Below, in pieces: positions 5,571-6,608 of a stretch of 6,608 bases of DNA; the first letter of the stretch is position 1, and every line of letters begins with the position of its first letter. Made by a program: the position numbers and the translations under genes. The notes under the pieces are model-generated. The model was not told the DNA's origin and made no database searches. It worked only from the letters and a program-made list of their open reading frames with translations. This DNA comes from JBCDBY01 sp039182715 (GTDB lineage: Bacteria > Planctomycetota > PLA2). The stretch spans positions 1 to 6,608 of the forward strand of contig JBCDBY010000263.1 in NCBI GenBank assembly GCA_039182715.1, given 5' to 3'.

Positions 5571-6134
5571 GTGCGGATCCTGCTCATCGACAACTACGAC
5601 AGCTTTGCCTACAACCTCGTGCAGGCGCTCCGGATGCTCGGTGCCCGGGTCGACGTGTTCCGTCACGACGCCATCGGCGTCGACGAAGCCTTGCGCCGCC
5701 CCCACGACCGGCTGGTGATCTCCCCCGGCCCCTGTACGCCGACCGAAGCGGGCATCTCCGTCGAACTCTGTCGCCGCGCCCGCACGCCCCTTTTGGGTGT
5801 CTGCCTGGGGCACCAGTGCCTGGTCGAAGCCTTCGGCGGCCGGGTCGGCCGGGCGGAGCGCGTCCGGCACGGCAAGACCTCGCCGGTCGATCACGACGGG
5901 CGAGGCGTCTTCGCCGGCCTGCCGCAGCCGCTCGAGGCCGCGCGCTACCACTCCCTTCTGGCGCTCGATGTCCCCGACTGTTTCGAGGTCTCGGCCCGGA
6001 CGGCCGACCGCGGCGAGACCATGGCGGTGCGCCACCGGACGCAGCCGCTCGTGGGCGTGCAGTTCCACCCGGAGTCTTTCCTGACCCCCGATGGGCCGAG
6101 CTTGTTGCGGAACTTCCTAGAATTGCCCCAATGA
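5571..6134 (+). CDS. trpG: Anthranilate / aminodeoxychorismate synthase glutaminase subunit
   Basis: A 187-residue class I glutamine amidotransferase, full length for the family. It hydrolyses glutamine and passes ammonia to TrpE (anthranilate) or PabB (4-amino-4-deoxychorismate); many bacteria use one subunit for both, and TrpG versus PabA cannot be decided here. Motifs are the N-terminal MRILLIDNYDSFAYNLVQ, SPGPCTPTEAG at 51-61, the nucleophile elbow GVCLGHQ at 76-82 with Cys78, GKTSPVDHDGRG at 101-112, RYHSL at 125-129, and VGVQFHPESFLT at 161-172 with catalytic His166 and Glu168. The start must be GTG at 5571: an in-frame TGA at 5556-5558 blocks anything upstream, and the family sequence begins exactly here. 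No Shine-Dalgarno fits in the C-rich 12 bases between. The stop overlaps the pyrF start by four bases (ATGA). No trpE or pabB is in the window. Confidence 0.93.
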   Translation: MRILLIDNYDSFAYNLVQALRMLGARVDVFRHDAIGVDEALRRPHDRLVISPGPCTPTEAGISVELCRRARTPLLGVCLGHQCLVEAFGGRVGRAERVRHGKTSPVDHDGRGVFAGLPQPLEAARYHSLLALDVPDCFEVSARTADRGETMAVRHRTQPLVGVQFHPESFLTPDGPSLLRNFLELPQ

Positions 6135-6608
6135 GTTGGACCGATCGCTTCCAGGAGCGGGGCAGCGCGCTCTGCGTCGGGCTCGACCCGGTCGCGGCGC
6201 GACTCCCGGCGGGCGAGACGATCGGCTCGTTCTGCGAGAAGGTCGTGGCGCGCACGGCGGAGCACGCCGCCTGCTTCAAGCCCAACATCGCCTTCTTCGA
6301 GGTCATGGGGGCCGCGGGGCTCGAGGAGCTTGCCCGCGTCTTCGCCGCCTGCCGCAAGGAGGGCGTGCCGGTGCTGCTCGACGCCAAGCGCGGCGACATC
6401 GGTTCGACGGCGCAGCTCTACGCGGAGGCGTACCTCGCCGACACCGACCTCGGCGCGGACGCGCTGACCGTCAACGCGAGCCTCGGCCTCGACACGCTCG
6501 AGCCGCTGCTCGCCATGGCGCGCGCGCACGACCGCGGCCTGTTCGTGCTGCTGCGCACGAGCAACCCCGGCGCGCCCACCTTCCAGGACGGCATGGAGCC
6601 GATGCTGC
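6131..6608 (+). CDS. pyrF: Orotidine-5'-phosphate decarboxylase, type 2, N-terminal part (gene runs off the right edge)
   Basis: This enzyme converts OMP to UMP, the last step of de novo pyrimidine synthesis. The 159 visible codons begin MSWTDRFQERGSALCVGLDP and show the type-2 subfamily pattern: VGLDP at 16-20 with Asp19, FKPNIAFFE at 49-57 with Lys50, LLDAKRGDIGSTA at 82-94 carrying the catalytic Asp84, Lys86 and Asp89, DALTVNASLGLD at 110-121, and FVLLRTSNPGA at 138-148. Family members are about 270-280 residues, so a little over half is present. Where many relatives have VNPY after the fourth strand, this one has VNAS. The ATG overlaps the trpG stop (ATGA), so the two are very likely co-transcribed and translationally coupled. 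Confidence 0.95.
   Translation, partial: MSWTDRFQERGSALCVGLDPVAARLPAGETIGSFCEKVVARTAEHAACFKPNIAFFEVMGAAGLEELARVFAACRKEGVPVLLDAKRGDIGSTAQLYAEAYLADTDLGADALTVNASLGLDTLEPLLAMARAHDRGLFVLLRTSNPGAPTFQDGMEPML

Noticed and set aside
5584..6399. Minus-strand open frames opposite trpG and pyrF
   Set aside because: They cross the trpG-pyrF junction and mirror conserved coding sequence; the translations are low-complexity.

Overview
This window is a GC-rich bacterial chromosome segment centred on the replication-initiation gene cluster. On the minus strand, read right to left, it carries a NifS/IscS-type cysteine desulfurase, dnaA, a 285-base intergenic region with origin-like features, dnaN, a DUF721/DciA gene and the first 303 codons of gyrB, which runs off the left edge. 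On the plus strand at the right are a glutamine amidotransferase of the TrpG/PabA family and the first 159 codons of a type-2 orotidine-5'-phosphate decarboxylase (pyrF), which runs off the right edge. No mobile element, CRISPR array, rRNA or tRNA was found.

Layout: 1-909 gyrB (partial, minus); 910-1025 spacer with a 12-base tandem duplication and a weak -10; 1026-1367 dciA; 1367-2464 dnaN; 2465-2749 candidate oriC, with a near-consensus DnaA box, a family of TGGAAA/TTTCC elements, a strong 8-bp hairpin and an AT-rich patch beside dnaN; 2750-4180 dnaA; 4181-4430 dnaA leader with a good sigma70-type promoter and a hairpin; 4431-5540 cysteine desulfurase; 5541-5570 a 30-base divergent promoter region; 5571-6134 trpG/pabA; 6131-6608 pyrF (partial).

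How the genes fit together: DnaA opens the origin, DciA (the ancestral replicative-helicase loader in bacteria without DnaC/DnaI) would help load DnaB, the DnaN clamp gives polymerase its processivity, and gyrase relieves supercoils ahead of the forks. The usual dnaA-dnaN-recF-gyrB order is changed: recF is absent and only dciA lies between dnaN and gyrB. The right part is metabolic (sulfur mobilisation, chorismate amination, pyrimidine synthesis).

Organism: high GC, the recF-less dnaA-dnaN-DUF721-gyrB order and a type-2 PyrF suggest a deep-branching Gram-negative lineage; Planctomycetota or a relative is my tentative guess from general knowledge and is not proven here. I see no clearly new multi-gene system. 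The points most worth checking are the repeat architecture of the candidate origin and the apparently leaderless GTG start of trpG in a 30-base divergent promoter.
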